The notes beneath the pieces are model-generated. The model ran no database searches. It was given only the letters and a program-made list of their open reading frames with translations, and had not been told where the DNA came from. A DNA stretch of 64,000 nucleotides from Hasllibacter sp963833115 (lineage in GTDB: Bacteria > Pseudomonadota > Alphaproteobacteria > Rhodobacterales > Rhodobacteraceae), in contig CAWHWS010000002.1 in assembly GCA_963833115.1 (NCBI GenBank), positions 930,001 to 994,000 on the forward strand, given 5' to 3'. The first letter of the stretch is position 1, and each line of letters begins with the position of its first letter. The translations under genes and the position numbers were made by a program. Positions 18,830 through 28,606 of the stretch are shown in pieces.

Positions 18830-19521
18830 CGCGCTCGGCGCCGCCGCGACCGGTCGGCCATGGCGCGCCGCGATCCGGGCGGTGCGCTCCACCAGCGCGG
18901 CGTCGGAGGGGGCGAGGGTCGCCCGGTCGAGGCGAACGTCGTCCTCGGGCCCGGTGCGCGCGTGCCCCCCGGCGGCGAGCATCGCGTCGAACGCCGTCCG
19001 GTCCGCCGGCATGGCGTCGCGCCCGCCGAGGACGAACCGACGACAAGGCACCGCGCGCAGGCGTCCGTCCGCGTGCATCGCCGCCGCCCGACGGAGACGG
19101 AACGGGTCGAAGCACTCGATCTCCGGGACCACGCCCCTCGCGGCCATCTCCGCCGCGAGCCAGTCCACGAGGTCGGGCGGGTTCTCGTAGACGCTCGTGG
19201 GTGACGGTGTTCGATCCGACGCAGAGCGAGCACATGTCGGGGCGCAGCCCGAAGCGCGCGCCCCGCGCCGGACCGCCCCCCGGTCGAGAGCTGGACGATT
19301 AGGCCCGGACAGGCCTCCTTCGGCCCGGCGAGCCGGCCGATATCGGCCGTCGGGGCGCCGTCATCGTCCCGGACGTGGCAATGCGCGATGCTCGCGCCCG
19401 CCGCGACTGCCTCTCGGGCCGAGTCGACCTGTTCGGCAATCGTGACGGGAACGGCGGGGTCGTCCGACTCGTCCGGCACGGACCCGGTGATCGCGACGCG
19501 GATGACGACCGGCGCCGTCAT
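18830..19521 (-). pseudogene. Decayed BKACE (3-keto-5-aminohexanoate cleavage enzyme-like) gene, several frameshifts and an internal deletion
   Basis: The minus-strand frame from ATG 19521 gives VIRVAITGSVPDESDDPAVP then IAHCHVRDDDGAPTADIGRL and IVQLSTGGRSGAG, the N-terminal half of a BKACE enzyme including the zinc-ligand HCHVRD-type motif. The frame is lost near 19250; RPDMCSLCVGSNTV continues in a second frame and VYENPPDLVDWLAAEMAARG, EIECFDPFRLRRAAAMHADG and GGHARTGPEDDVRLDR continue in a third from about 19197. The stretch that should lie between MPADRTAFDAM and AGGHARTG (about 50 residues) is deleted. At least two frameshifts plus the deletion make it non-functional. Confidence 0.82.
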
Positions 19522-20309
19522 CGGGCCGGCCCGCGGCGGGCGCGGACGGGCCTGGCCCCCGCGGGGCGGCGGACGATCGATGGGCGGGGTCTCAGGAGCG
19601 GCGCCTTCGCGCGGATGCGGGGCGCCCGGCGGGCGGTCGGCGGGCACCGCCTCCGCGTGCCACGGCGCGGTGGGGCGCGGACGTGTCGGGGGGGCAAGCG
19701 GCGGAACCCCCGGCGACATGACGGCGCCGGGCCGGCCGCCATCGGCACCCCTTCGATGCCGGCCCCCGGGACCGCCTGTCGGCGAAGGCCGGTGCCCCGG
19801 CCGCCCTGGGGCGACCGCGCGCGGCACCTCCCGGGCGCGGGGCGGCCGGTCCCGCGTTCGTCTCGAAGGGCCATCGCGTCCGGCGCGATGCGAGCTGCAT
19901 GGGTGCGCGCGCGGGCCGCGATCCAACGCCGCGGTCCAGGACGACCTCGATCCGTGCCGGGCAATCGCGATGGTCGTCGGCGAGCGGGCGGCCCCGGCCT
20001 GTCGGCAGCCCGCACCACCGAACGCGCCCGTCGACGAGCGGATCGCGAAGCGGGCCGACAGGGCCCGCGGGGGCGTCCCGCCCGTCGCCATGTCCCCGGG
20101 CGTGCCCGAGGCCGGATCGGGGACTGGGCTCCGGCCAGAACGACCGCCCGCAAGGCGGCGGTCCTCCAGGCGAGGCCCGGCGAGCCGCCCTGCGCGAGGC
20201 GATCGCGGACGTCCACGGCGTCGAGATGCGCCCGCGCTGCGACTGCGGCCCCGCGATCGTCCCCGTCCGCGCGCCGCCGCTCCATGCCCGGGTCCGCCCT
20301 GGCCTCCTA
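19522..20309. other. No recognisable gene; decayed high-GC sequence between two pseudogenes
   Basis: Neither strand yields a protein with recognisable motifs; translations are low-complexity Arg/Pro/Ala/Gly. It lies between the divergent BKACE and MBL-fold remnants and is most simply read as an older, more eroded gene or genes. Confidence 0.45.
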
Positions 20310-21294
20310 TGACCGACGAGGGCATCGTTCCTGGGATTCCGACCGACCGGCCCCTCGACCTGCCGAGGATACCGCGGATGACGCCAGGCCCGCTGCCGCG
20401 CATGGCGCCCGTGACCCTTGCCGGCATCGAAATGCATCCGCTCCTCGATTCGGCCGGCCGGGCCGTGCCGCCGGCGCCCATGCTGCGCGGACGGCCCGAT
20501 CCCCTGCCCGGCGACGATCGCGAACGGATCGGGCGGATGGGCGATCTCGACGCGCGGAGCGCAACGCTCCGGATGGCCTATCGATCCTTCGTGGTGAAGG
20601 CCGGCGACCGGCGCATCCCGGTCGACGCCGCCTTGGGCGAGGACGGCAACGTCCCCAGGCGCCCCGACCGGGACGACGCCGGGTCGAACCGGTCGCTCCA
20701 TCTGGGCCGGATCGGCACGACGCCCGAGGAGATCGACACCGTCCTCCTCACGCACCTGCATCCCGACCATGCCGGATGGCTGACGCGGCGCGACGAGGGC
20801 GCTTGGGTGCCCACGTTCCCGTCCGCGCGTCATCTAGCCAGCCGGGCCGAGCTCGCGCATTGGCCGGCCCGCCACGAGGAGGCCGGCGCCATGCCGACCT
20901 CCATCCCCGGCTGCGCCCAGGCGGTCGTCGCGGCCGGACTGATGGACGCGGCCCCGATCGGCGACGAGATCGCGCCGGGGCTCGTGGTCGTCGACCTCGC
21001 GGGGCGCTCCCCCGGCATGATCGGGCTGGAGCTGCGCGAGGGCGGCCGGCCGGTCGCGGCCTTCTGCGCCGATCTGATGCACGACGCCGCAGATGCTCCA
21101 CCCCGCGGCCGGGACCGGGTTCGACGCGGACCCCGCCGCCGCGCGCCGTGCGCGAGGCGCGGCTCGCCGAATACGCCAGGGCCGGGACGGTCCTCCTCTG
21201 CGACCATTTCCCCGGCGCGTCGGCCGGGCATGCCGTCGCCCGCGGGGACGGTCACCGCGTCGAGCCTCCGGCGAGGGGAACCCTCGCGAGGTGA
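20310..21294 (+). pseudogene. Decayed metallo-beta-lactamase-fold hydrolase gene, frameshifted
   Basis: From ATG 20310 the frame contains TLRMAYRSFVVKAGDRRIPV and the metal-binding motif VLLTHLHPDHAGWLTRRDEG (HxHxDH intact), then WVPTFPSARHLASRAELAHW, LVVVDLAGRSPGMIGLELRE and CADLMHDA, all typical of MBL-fold hydrolases. At about 21088 the frame shifts: HPAAGTGFDADPAAARAVRE and LCDHFPGASAGHAVARGDGH follow in another frame up to a stop at 21294. The histidine of the usual T/S-PGH motif is replaced (SPGM), and a spacer before the dimetal motif looks shortened. It is a clear but inactivated gene. Confidence 0.8.
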
Positions 21295-21344
21295 GCCGCC
21301 GCGGCGCGCCCCCCGCGCGGCCGACATGTCGTCCTGGTGCGCGG

Positions 21345-21965
21345 CGGGGTCGTCCGGGGCCGTCACGCGGCGCGGCGCCGCCGTCGCGCCCACCACCGCT
21401 GGCGCGTCGTGGGCGAGCGCATGGGGCGGCCCGGCGGTCTGCGTCCCCGCATGGGGCGAATCGAAGCGTCCGCCCGGCACGTGACGGAGCGCGTCATGCG
21501 ATCCGGAGCCCAGGCCGACCGCGCGGAGCCGAGCGCGACCGGACGCGTCCGAGCGGACGCCCGCATCCTGAAGGGCACGTGCGATCGGGGGCAGGGCGGC
21601 GATCGTCCCAGCCACCCCCTCCCCGGCCGAAAGGGCCAGCACACGGCTCGTCTCTCTCGAATGGAGCGCCTCCACCGCGTGGGCGACGGCGCTCCTCCCC
21701 TCGGCCACCGTCGACCGCGGCGGCAGGGCCATGACCCGCGCGACGTCGTGGATCGCCGTCCCGAGCGGGGCGGCGAGGGCGCGCCGCGTCGCCTTCCGCC
21801 CGCGATCTCCACTGGGATCGGGGTCTCCTCGTAGCTGGGATGCGAGGTGGGGATCGCGATCCGGTCGCAGCCCGGCCGCGCGGCGGCCGCCGTGCCGAGC
21901 CCGGTCGTGGAGCTGCCGCCGATGGCGGCGACGCCTCCGGGGGCACGGGCGCCCGGGCGGGCCGC
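21345..21965 (-). pseudogene. Decayed maleylacetate reductase / iron-alcohol dehydrogenase-like gene
   Basis: Minus-strand translation shows GGSSTTGLGTAAAARPGCDR IAIPTS (nucleotide-binding segment). After a frame change, GTAIHDVARVMALPPRSTVA, AVAHAVEALHSRETSRVLAL and RFDSPHAGTQTAGPPHALAH follow. These match, position by position, maleylacetate reductases as I recall them (GGGSTTGLGKA, HAVEALYA, GGTFDLPHAETHTVVLPHALA). The N-terminal ~80 residues and the C-terminus are missing and at least one frameshift is present. Maleylacetate reductase acts in resorcinol/chloroaromatic degradation, so an aromatic-catabolism locus may once have stood here. Confidence 0.72.
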
Positions 21966-22085
21966 GACGCCCCGGGGCGTGAGTCCCCCGCCGCGAGGTC
22001 GCGACCTTGACAGCGCCCGTCGATCCGGGCCGCTCGGCCTCCTGCGGGGCGGCAGAGGGTCCGGTCCCGTCGCCGACGGGGCGGG

Positions 22086-22592
22086 CTACGGCATCGGGAT
22101 GCCTTCTGGCCCGCCGCGGTCTTGGCGCCGGTCGGCCGCCTCCGCGGCGTCCACGATCGTCTCCATCGAGACGTAGGTGGAGGTGGAGGCGACGTGCGGC
22201 AGGGCGGAGATGTGCTCCCCGAGGGCGCGGCGATAGGCGGCCACGTCCCGAGTCCGCACCTTCAGGAGGTAATCGAACGGGCCTGCGATCAGATGGCACG
22301 CCTCCACTTCGGGGACGCGGCGGACCGCGGCGTCGAAGGCGGCGAGCGCGGCCTCGCGCGTGTCCGACAGGCGGACCTCCACAAAGGCGACGTGCGCGCG
22401 GTCCAGGACGGCCGGATCGACCAGGGCGGCGTATCCGCGGATCACGCCGCTCGCCTCGAGCCGCCGCAACCGCGCCAGCGTCGGCGTCCGGCTGAGGCCG
22501 ACGCGATCCGCGAGGGTGCTGACGGCCTGCCGACCCTCCCTCATGAGGGCCTCCACGATCGCCCTGTCGAACCGGTCCAGTCGATCCGCCAT
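22086..22592 (-). CDS. putR: Lrp/AsnC-family regulator of proline catabolism (PutR-like)
   Basis: Starting at ATG 22592 this is a 168-residue Lrp/AsnC-type regulator: an N-terminal HTH (LADRVGLSRTPTLARLRRLE) and a C-terminal RAM effector-binding domain (LSDTREAALAAFDAAVRRVP, HLIAGPFDYLLKVRTRDVAA). Divergent transcription from putA is the arrangement known for PutR of Rhodobacter and Agrobacterium, where it activates putA in response to proline. Two 13-bp direct repeats in the shared intergenic region are candidate binding sites. An upstream in-frame start would add 41 Arg-rich residues and is unlikely. Confidence 0.88.
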   Translation of the reverse strand: MADRLDRFDRAIVEALMREGRQAVSTLADRVGLSRTPTLARLRRLEASGVIRGYAALVDPAVLDRAHVAFVEVRLSDTREAALAAFDAAVRRVPEVEACHLIAGPFDYLLKVRTRDVAAYRRALGEHISALPHVASTSTYVSMETIVDAAEAADRRQDRGGPEGIPMP

Positions 22593-22608
22593 ACCGGGCC
22601 CCCTCGTG

Positions 22609-22652
22609 CGGATCGTCCGCCAGAGGCGGGATAATCGGTCGGATCGTCCGCC
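22609..22652. promoter_or_regulatory. Direct repeats in the putR-putA intergenic region, candidate PutR sites
   Basis: CGGATCGTCCGCC occurs exactly twice, at 22609-22621 and 22640-22652, 31 bp apart (about three helical turns). This phasing suits an oligomeric Lrp-type regulator. Both copies lie just upstream of putR and 87-130 bp from the putA ATG. Confidence 0.5.
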
Positions 22653-22738
22653 GAAAGCCCGCGATCGGACGCCCGCGCGCCCCGCGATCGCGGTAGCATC
22701 GGCGCGTCGCCACATGGCGGATCGCCGGAGAGGCTCCC

Positions 22739-25700
22739 ATGACCCAGTCGTCGCCCACCGCCGCGCCGTCCAGGGACGCGGAGGCCCGCCTCGCGATCCG
22801 CGCGCGCCATCGCATGGAGGAGGGCGCCCTCGTCCGCGATCTGGCGCGGGACGCGGGCCTGGACGCCGCCGCGCGGGCCGGAATCGTGGAGCGGTCCGCG
22901 GCCTGGGTCCGGGCGCTGCGGCGGCGTGGCTCGCTCGGCCTGATGGAGAGCGTCCTGGCCGAATACGGGCTGTCGAGCGAGGAGGGCCTCGCCCTGATGA
23001 CCCTGGCCGAGGCGTTCCTCCGGGTGCCGGACGGGCGCACGGCCGACGCCCTCGTCGCCGACAAGGTCGGGCCGGGGGACTGGGCGGAGCATATCGGGCA
23101 CTCGGCCTCCCGGCTGGTGAACGGCTCGACGCTCGGGCTCGCGTTGACGGGCCGGGTCCTGGCGCCGGGCGAGGCGCGCGGCGTCGCGGCGCGCGCCACC
23201 CAGCGCCTCGGCGCGCCGGTGATCCGCGCCGCCACCCGCGCCGCCATGCGCGAGATGGGGCGCCAGTTCGTGCTCGGCCGGGACATCGCCGAAGCCCTCG
23301 CCCGCGCCCGGCCGATGGAGCGGCGCGGCGCGCTCCATTCCTACGACATGCTCGGCGAGGCGGCGATGACGCGCGCCGACGCGGACGCGTTCCACGCGTC
23401 CTATGCGGGCGCGATCGCCGCGGTCTCCGAGGCCGCCGGCGGCCGGGCCGTGCGCGAGGCGCCGGGCGTCTCGGTCAAGCTGTCGGCCCTCCATCCGCGC
23501 TACGAATGGGCGCAGCGGGACCGGGTCATGGCCGAGCTGGTGCCGCGCGTGGCCTCCCTCGCGCGGGCGGCCGCCGCCGGGGGCATCGGCCTGAACGTCG
23601 ACGCCGAGGAGCAAGGACGGCTCGAGCTCTCCCTCGACGTGTTCGAGGCCGTCCTGCGCGATCCCGCCCTGGCCGGCTGGGACGGGCTCGGCTTCGTCGT
23701 CCAGGCCTATGGCAAGCGGGCGATGGCGGTGATCGACTGGCTGGACGCCCTGGCGGCGCGCCACGATCGCCGGATCATGGTGCGCCTGGTCAAGGGCGCC
23801 TACTGGGACGGCGAGATCAAGCTCGCCCAGACCGAGGGGTTGGAGGACTTCCCCGTCCTGACCGCCAAGGCGGCCACCGACGTCAGCTTCCTCGCCTGCG
23901 CGCGGCGCCTGCTGGCGGCGCCGCGCCTCCATCCGCAGTTCGCGACCCATAACGCGCATACCATCGCCGCGATCCTGCACATGGCGGAGGAGGGCGCGGC
24001 CGGCCCCTTCGAGCTGCAGCGCCTGCACGGAATGGGGGCCGCCCTGCACGCCCACGTCGCGCAGGAGGCGGACGTGCGCACGCGCGTCTACGCCCCCGTC
24101 GGCCGGCACCGCGAGCTCCTGGCCTATCTCGTGCGGCGCCTGCTGGAGAACGGGGCCAACTCCTCCTTCGTGAACCGGCTGGCGGACGCGTCGGTCCCGG
24201 CCGAGGAGGTCGTCTCCGACCCGTTCCCTCGGATGGAACGGCGCACGCCGGTCGCCGCCCCGCCGGACCTCTTCGCGCCGCGCGCCAACGCGCGGGGCTG
24301 GGACTTGGACGATCCGGTGGCCCTCGAAGCCCTGGACGCGGCCCGCGCGCCGTGGCGCGCCGCGACCTGGGAGGCCGCGCCGATCCTGGCGGGCGGCCTC
24401 GCGGGCGGCGCGGCGCGGCCCGTTCTCTCGCCCGCGGACCCGGGCGACGTCGTGGGGCGCGTGATCGAGGCGGATGCCGAGACCGCCCGCCGCGCCGTGG
24501 GCGCCGCCCGCCCCTGGGACGCGCCGCCGGCCGCGCGGGCCGCCACCCTCGAGGCGGCGGCCGCCCTCTTCGAGGACGCGGCGCCGGAGATCTTCGCCCT
24601 CCTGGCCCGCGAGGCGGGCAAGACCCTGCCGGACGCGGTGGCCGAGCTGCGCGAGGCCGTCGATTTCCTCAACTTCTACGCCGCCGAGATCCGCCGCATC
24701 GACCCCGAGGGCGCCCGGTCCCCGCGCGGGACGATCCTCGCGATCTCGCCCTGGAACTTCCCGCTCGCGATCTTCACCGGGCAGGTCGCGGCCGCCCTGG
24801 CGGCGGGCAACGCCGTGATCGCCAAGCCGGCGGAACCCACGCCCCTGATCGCGGCGCTGGGCACGCGGCTGATGCACCGCGCGGGGGTGCCGCGGGGCGC
24901 GTTGCAGCTCCTGCCGGGCGAGGGCGGGCGCGTGGGCGCGGCCCTCGCCGGGGATGCGCAGATCGCCGGCACCGTCTTCACCGGCTCCACGGCCACCGCG
25001 CGGGCGATCGACGCGCGCATGGCGGAGCACCTGGACCCGCACGCCATGCTGGTCGCGGAGACCGGCGGCATCAACGCGATGATCGTGGACTCGACGGCCC
25101 TGCCCGAGCAGGCGGTGCGCGACGTCGTCGCCTCGGCCTTCCGATCGGCGGGGCAGCGGTGCAGCGCCTGCCGCCTCCTCCTCGTGCAGTCCGACATCGC
25201 CGAGCCGTTCCTGCGGATGCTGCGCGGCGCGATGGACGAGCTCCGCCCCGGCCACCCCTGGGAGCGCGAGACCGATCTCGGCCCGCTCATCTCGGAGGCC
25301 GCCCGCGCGGCCTTCGCCGCCCATGTCGAGGCGGCGCGCGCCGAGGGCCGGGTGATCCACGAGGGGCCGCTCGGCGGCGCGGGCCACGCCTTCGCGCCGA
25401 CGCTCCTGCGGGTGGACGGGCCGCACTCGGTCCGCGAGGAGGTGTTCGGCCCCATCCTCCACGTCGCGACCTTCGGGGCGGGCGGGGCGCTCGCGGCCGT
25501 GCGGGAGGTCAACGCGCTGGGGTACGGCCTGACCATGGGCCTGCACACCCGGATCGAGGCGGTCGCGGACGCGGTGCGGCGCGAGGCGCGGGTCGGCAAC
25601 CTCTACGTGAACCGCAATCAGATCGGGGCGATCGTCGGCTCGCAGCCCTTCGGCGGCGAGGGGCTCTCCGGCACCGGTCCCAAGGCGGGTGGTCCCGCCT

Positions 25701-26428
25701 ATGTCGAGCGGTTCCTGGCGCCGCGGCCGGAGACATGCGGGGCGTCGGACGTCGCGGGGCGGTCGGCGACCGCCGCCGATCTCGACGGGGCGCTCGCGTC
25801 GACCGTCGCCCCGGCAGGGCCGCTCTCCGCCGTCCGGCTTCCGGGGCCGACCGGCGAGCGCAACGTCCTGAGCGAGCGTGCGCGCGGGCCGGTGCTCTGC
25901 CTGGGGCCGGGGGCGCCGGCCGCCCGTGCCCAGGCCGCGGCGGTGCGCGCGCGCGGCGGCGTCGCCCTGGCGGCGGCGCCGGACCTCGCTCCGGGGGAGG
26001 GGCTTCGCGCCGCCGTTCCTCCGGGCCTCCTGACCGGGGCGGCGGGGCTGGCGGCCGTGATGCACGCCGGCCCGGACGGACGGGCGATCCGGCGCGCCCT
26101 CGCCGCCCGGCCCGGCCCGATCGTGCCCCTCCTGACCGAAGGCGAGGCGGCGATGAGCCTCCTGGAGCGGCACGTCTGCACCGACACCACCGCCGCGGGC
26201 GGGAACGCGACCCTCCTGTCGGCCGCCCCGGCTTTAGCCGGCCTAGGCCGCGACCTTGCCGCCGCGCCCCACCCGCGCCAGGGCGAAGAGCGCGGCCGCC
26301 CCGCCGATCCCGATCATGTCGGAGATCAGCCCCCCCTCGATCATGAAGAGCGCGACCACGATCAGGGCGATGCGGATCGGCCAGCCGGCGCGCCCGGCGG
26401 CCCACCACCCCTGCACCCCGGAGGATAG
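22739..26428 (+). CDS. putA: Bifunctional proline dehydrogenase / L-glutamate gamma-semialdehyde dehydrogenase
   Basis: PutA oxidises proline to glutamate in two steps on one polypeptide. The N-terminal FAD proline-dehydrogenase barrel shows VSVKLSALHPRYEWAQRDRV, VVQAYGKRAMAVIDWLD and RLVKGAYWDGEIK. The aldehyde dehydrogenase domain shows AISPWNFPLAIFTGQVAAAL, AETGGINAMIVDSTALPEQA and the catalytic cysteine in SAGQRCSACRLLL. There is no N-terminal RHH DNA-binding domain, fitting external control by PutR. The family end is usually just after DTTAAGGNATLL (about 26220); here the frame reads on another ~60 codons, overlapping the convergent TRAP gene by 186 bp. A one-base change near 26230 would give a stop (CTTTAG), so the tail is probably recent or a sequencing error. 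Confidence 0.92.
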   Translation: MTQSSPTAAPSRDAEARLAIRARHRMEEGALVRDLARDAGLDAAARAGIVERSAAWVRALRRRGSLGLMESVLAEYGLSSEEGLALMTLAEAFLRVPDGRTADALVADKVGPGDWAEHIGHSASRLVNGSTLGLALTGRVLAPGEARGVAARATQRLGAPVIRAATRAAMREMGRQFVLGRDIAEALARARPMERRGALHSYDMLGEAAMTRADADAFHASYAGAIAAVSEAAGGRAVREAPGVSVKLSALHPRYEWAQRDRVMAELVPRVASLARAAAAGGIGLNVDAEEQGRLELSLDVFEAVLRDPALAGWDGLGFVVQAYGKRAMAVIDWLDALAARHDRRIMVRLVKGAYWDGEIKLAQTEGLEDFPVLTAKAATDVSFLACARRLLAAPRLHPQFATHNAHTIAAILHMAEEGAAGPFELQRLHGMGAALHAHVAQEADVRTRVYAPVGRHRELLAYLVRRLLENGANSSFVNRLADASVPAEEVVSDPFPRMERRTPVAAPPDLFAPRANARGWDLDDPVALEALDAARAPWRAATWEAAPILAGGLAGGAARPVLSPADPGDVVGRVIEADAETARRAVGAARPWDAPPAARAATLEAAAALFEDAAPEIFALLAREAGKTLPDAVAELREAVDFLNFYAAEIRRIDPEGARSPRGTILAISPWNFPLAIFTGQVAAALAAGNAVIAKPAEPTPLIAALGTRLMHRAGVPRGALQLLPGEGGRVGAALAGDAQIAGTVFTGSTATARAIDARMAEHLDPHAMLVAETGGINAMIVDSTALPEQAVRDVVASAFRSAGQRCSACRLLLVQSDIAEPFLRMLRGAMDELRPGHPWERETDLGPLISEAARAAFAAHVEAARAEGRVIHEGPLGGAGHAFAPTLLRVDGPHSVREEVFGPILHVATFGAGGALAAVREVNALGYGLTMGLHTRIEAVADAVRREARVGNLYVNRNQIGAIVGSQPFGGEGLSGTGPKAGGPAYVERFLAPRPETCGASDVAGRSATAADLDGALASTVAPAGPLSAVRLPGPTGERNVLSERARGPVLCLGPGAPAARAQAAAVRARGGVALAAAPDLAPGEGLRAAVPPGLLTGAAGLAAVMHAGPDGRAIRRALAARPGPIVPLLTEGEAAMSLLERHVCTDTTAAGGNATLLSAAPALAGLGRDLAAAPHPRQGEERGRPADPDHVGDQPPLDHEERDHDQGDADRPAGAPGGPPPLHPGG

Positions 26429-28516
26429 CAGGAACACGCCGAACGTCGCCGTGAGGCCCGCGCGGATCACCTCGATCCAGGTCCCGTCCATGAGGAGGGC
26501 CGAGTTGTAGAAGAACATGAACGGCACGATGAACGCGCTGATCCCGATCTTGAACGAGGCCACCGAGGTCGCCATCGGGTTGGCGCCGGAGATGCCCGCC
26601 GCGGCGTAGGAAGCGAGCGCGACCGGCGGCGTGATCGCCGAGACGACGGCGAAGTAGAAGACGAAGAAATGCGCCGTCAGCTGCGGGATCCCGAGCTGCA
26701 CCAGCCCCGGCGCCACCACCGAGGCCGCGACCGCGTAGGCCGCCGTGGTCGGCATGCCCATGCCCAGCAGGATCGAGATGCACATCGCGAAGAACAGCGC
26801 CAGGAGCTGGTTCGCGTCCGCGATGTCGAGGAGCACGGTCGAGAACCGCGCCCCCACCCCGGTGAGGGAGATGACGCCGACGATGATGCCCGCGCAGGCG
26901 CACACCGCGATGATCTGGATCGACATGTAGCCGGCGAGCTCGAACGCCCGCGCGATCGAGCGCGGACCCATCCGGTAGGGCGTCAGCCACGAGACGACGG
27001 CGGCCGCGGCGGTGGCGTAGGTGCCGGCCCGGATCACCGAATAGCCCATGAACAGCGCGAAGATCAGGATGACGATCGGCAGGAACAGGTAGACCCGCCG
27101 CGCCATCTCCCGGAACTTGGGGAGCTCGTCCTCGCGCATCCCGCGCATGCCGAGCTTGGCGGCCTCGAAGTCGACCATGAAGTAGATCGACACGAAGTAG
27201 AGGATCGCCGGGATGATCGCCGCGAGCGCGATGTCGGTGTAGGGGATGCCCGTGATCTCGGCCATGATGAAGGCGCCGGCGCCCATGATGGGCGGCATGA
27301 TCTGCCCGCCCGTGCTGGCGGCGGCCTCGACCGCGCCGGCGGTCGTGGGCCGGTAGCCGACCTTCTTCATCAGCGGGATCGTGAGCGAGCCCGTCGCCAC
27401 GACGTTGCCCGCCGAGGTGCCGTTGATCATGCCCATCAGGCCCGAGGCGAAGATCGCCACCTTGGCCGGCCCGCCGCGCGACCGGCCGGCGGCCGCGAAG
27501 GCGAAGTTCACGAAGTACTCGCCCACCCTGGACGCCTGCAGGAACGCGGCGAAGACGATGAAGAGGATGATGTAGGTCGAGGAGACCGCCGTCGTCGGGC
27601 CCAGGATGCCGGCGTCGGTGTAGACCTGGCTGAAGAAGCGCGCCCAGGCGATGTCCGGCGCGTTGAGGAAGCCCGGCAGCCGCTCGCCCACGAAGACGTA
27701 GATCAGGAACACCGCCGAGATCACGATCAGCGCGAGCCCCGCCACGCGGCGCGTCATCTCCATGATGAGGGCGGTGCCGGCGACGGCGGCGATGCTCATG
27801 CCGATGGGCGCGAAGGGCGTGCCCGTCGAGTTGCGCATCAAGGTGCCGAAGATCGTGATCAGGTAGATCGCGACGCCGACGGCGCAGATCGAGAGCAGGA
27901 TGTCGGGCGCCGCGATGGTGCCCCGCGTGCGCGGCCGCGCCCAGCCCAGGACGATTCCCGCGGCGGTCGCGATCAGGAGGGGCACGCCGAAATGCCAGAT
28001 CTCGGCGGCGCGGATGCCGGCGTCGATCCCGTTCCACATCACCCCCCCGGCGATCTGGGTCGCGAAGGAGATCGCCGTCCAGCAGGCGTAGAGCGCCGGC
28101 AGCATGAAGGCGTAGGCGGCGAGGTCGAGAGGGTGGCGGCGCGGGGCCTCCTCCTCGGCGAAGGCGCGGGCGGAGTAGAGCGTGAAGCCCAGGATCAGGG
28201 CGCCGGCGACGTGGACGATGCGGAAGTTCCACGTCTCCATCGGGAAGGTCGGCAGGAAGGGCAGGTCGATGCCCGTCAGCCCGCGGATCGACCAGCCGTT
28301 CAGGACCGCGACGTGGAAGAGGGCGTAGAGGCCCGAGAGGCCCGCGACGGCGAGGTAGGTGCGCCCCTCGAAGAGGCGGCGGTTCTGCTCGACGGGCTCT
28401 TCGTCGACGCCGGCCGTGTCGAGCCGCCCGGTCGCGTCCGCGTCCGCGTCCGCACCGGGCCGGGGCTCGTTCGCGTCGCGCGGGGCCGCGCCCCGTTCGG
28501 TGTCGGTCTGGGTCAT
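26243..28516 (-). CDS. TRAP transporter fused permease (4TM/12TM, DctQM type) of the TAXI class
   Basis: A 757-residue membrane protein in which the small (DctQ-like) and large (DctM-like) TRAP permease subunits are one chain, as is usual for TAXI-type systems. After a hydrophilic N-terminus (residues 1-55) there are roughly 16-18 hydrophobic helices. Typical DctM segments are GMINGTSAGNVVATGSLTIP, STGGQIMPPIMGAGAFIMAE, CISILLGMGMPTTAAYAVAA and VVSAITPPVALASYAAAGIS. It uses the ion gradient to import an organic acid captured by the adjacent TAXI receptor. It is transcribed with the receptor and the glycerate kinase gene upstream. Confidence 0.92.
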   Translation of the reverse strand: MTQTDTERGAAPRDANEPRPGADADADATGRLDTAGVDEEPVEQNRRLFEGRTYLAVAGLSGLYALFHVAVLNGWSIRGLTGIDLPFLPTFPMETWNFRIVHVAGALILGFTLYSARAFAEEEAPRRHPLDLAAYAFMLPALYACWTAISFATQIAGGVMWNGIDAGIRAAEIWHFGVPLLIATAAGIVLGWARPRTRGTIAAPDILLSICAVGVAIYLITIFGTLMRNSTGTPFAPIGMSIAAVAGTALIMEMTRRVAGLALIVISAVFLIYVFVGERLPGFLNAPDIAWARFFSQVYTDAGILGPTTAVSSTYIILFIVFAAFLQASRVGEYFVNFAFAAAGRSRGGPAKVAIFASGLMGMINGTSAGNVVATGSLTIPLMKKVGYRPTTAGAVEAAASTGGQIMPPIMGAGAFIMAEITGIPYTDIALAAIIPAILYFVSIYFMVDFEAAKLGMRGMREDELPKFREMARRVYLFLPIVILIFALFMGYSVIRAGTYATAAAAVVSWLTPYRMGPRSIARAFELAGYMSIQIIAVCACAGIIVGVISLTGVGARFSTVLLDIADANQLLALFFAMCISILLGMGMPTTAAYAVAASVVAPGLVQLGIPQLTAHFFVFYFAVVSAITPPVALASYAAAGISGANPMATSVASFKIGISAFIVPFMFFYNSALLMDGTWIEVIRAGLTATFGVFLLSSGVQGWWAAGRAGWPIRIALIVVALFMIEGGLISDMIGIGGAAALFALARVGRGGKVAA

Positions 28517-28571
28517 GGGGCGCCCTCTGGAATCGGGCCGCCCCCGCGGCGGGGACGGCCCGGAGACGGTG

Positions 28572-28600
28572 CGGGCCGGGCGCGCGGCGCGCCCGGCCCG
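28572..28600 (-). promoter_or_regulatory. Strong stem-loop between TAXI receptor and permease genes
   Basis: CGGGCCGGGCGCGC and GCGCGCCCGGCCCG are exact complements around a single central base. In RNA this would form a 10-12 bp stem with a small loop, just after the receptor stop codon (28607). There is no T-run. The placement matches that in the other three transporter operons here. Confidence 0.6.
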
Positions 28601-28606
28601 TCGGGA

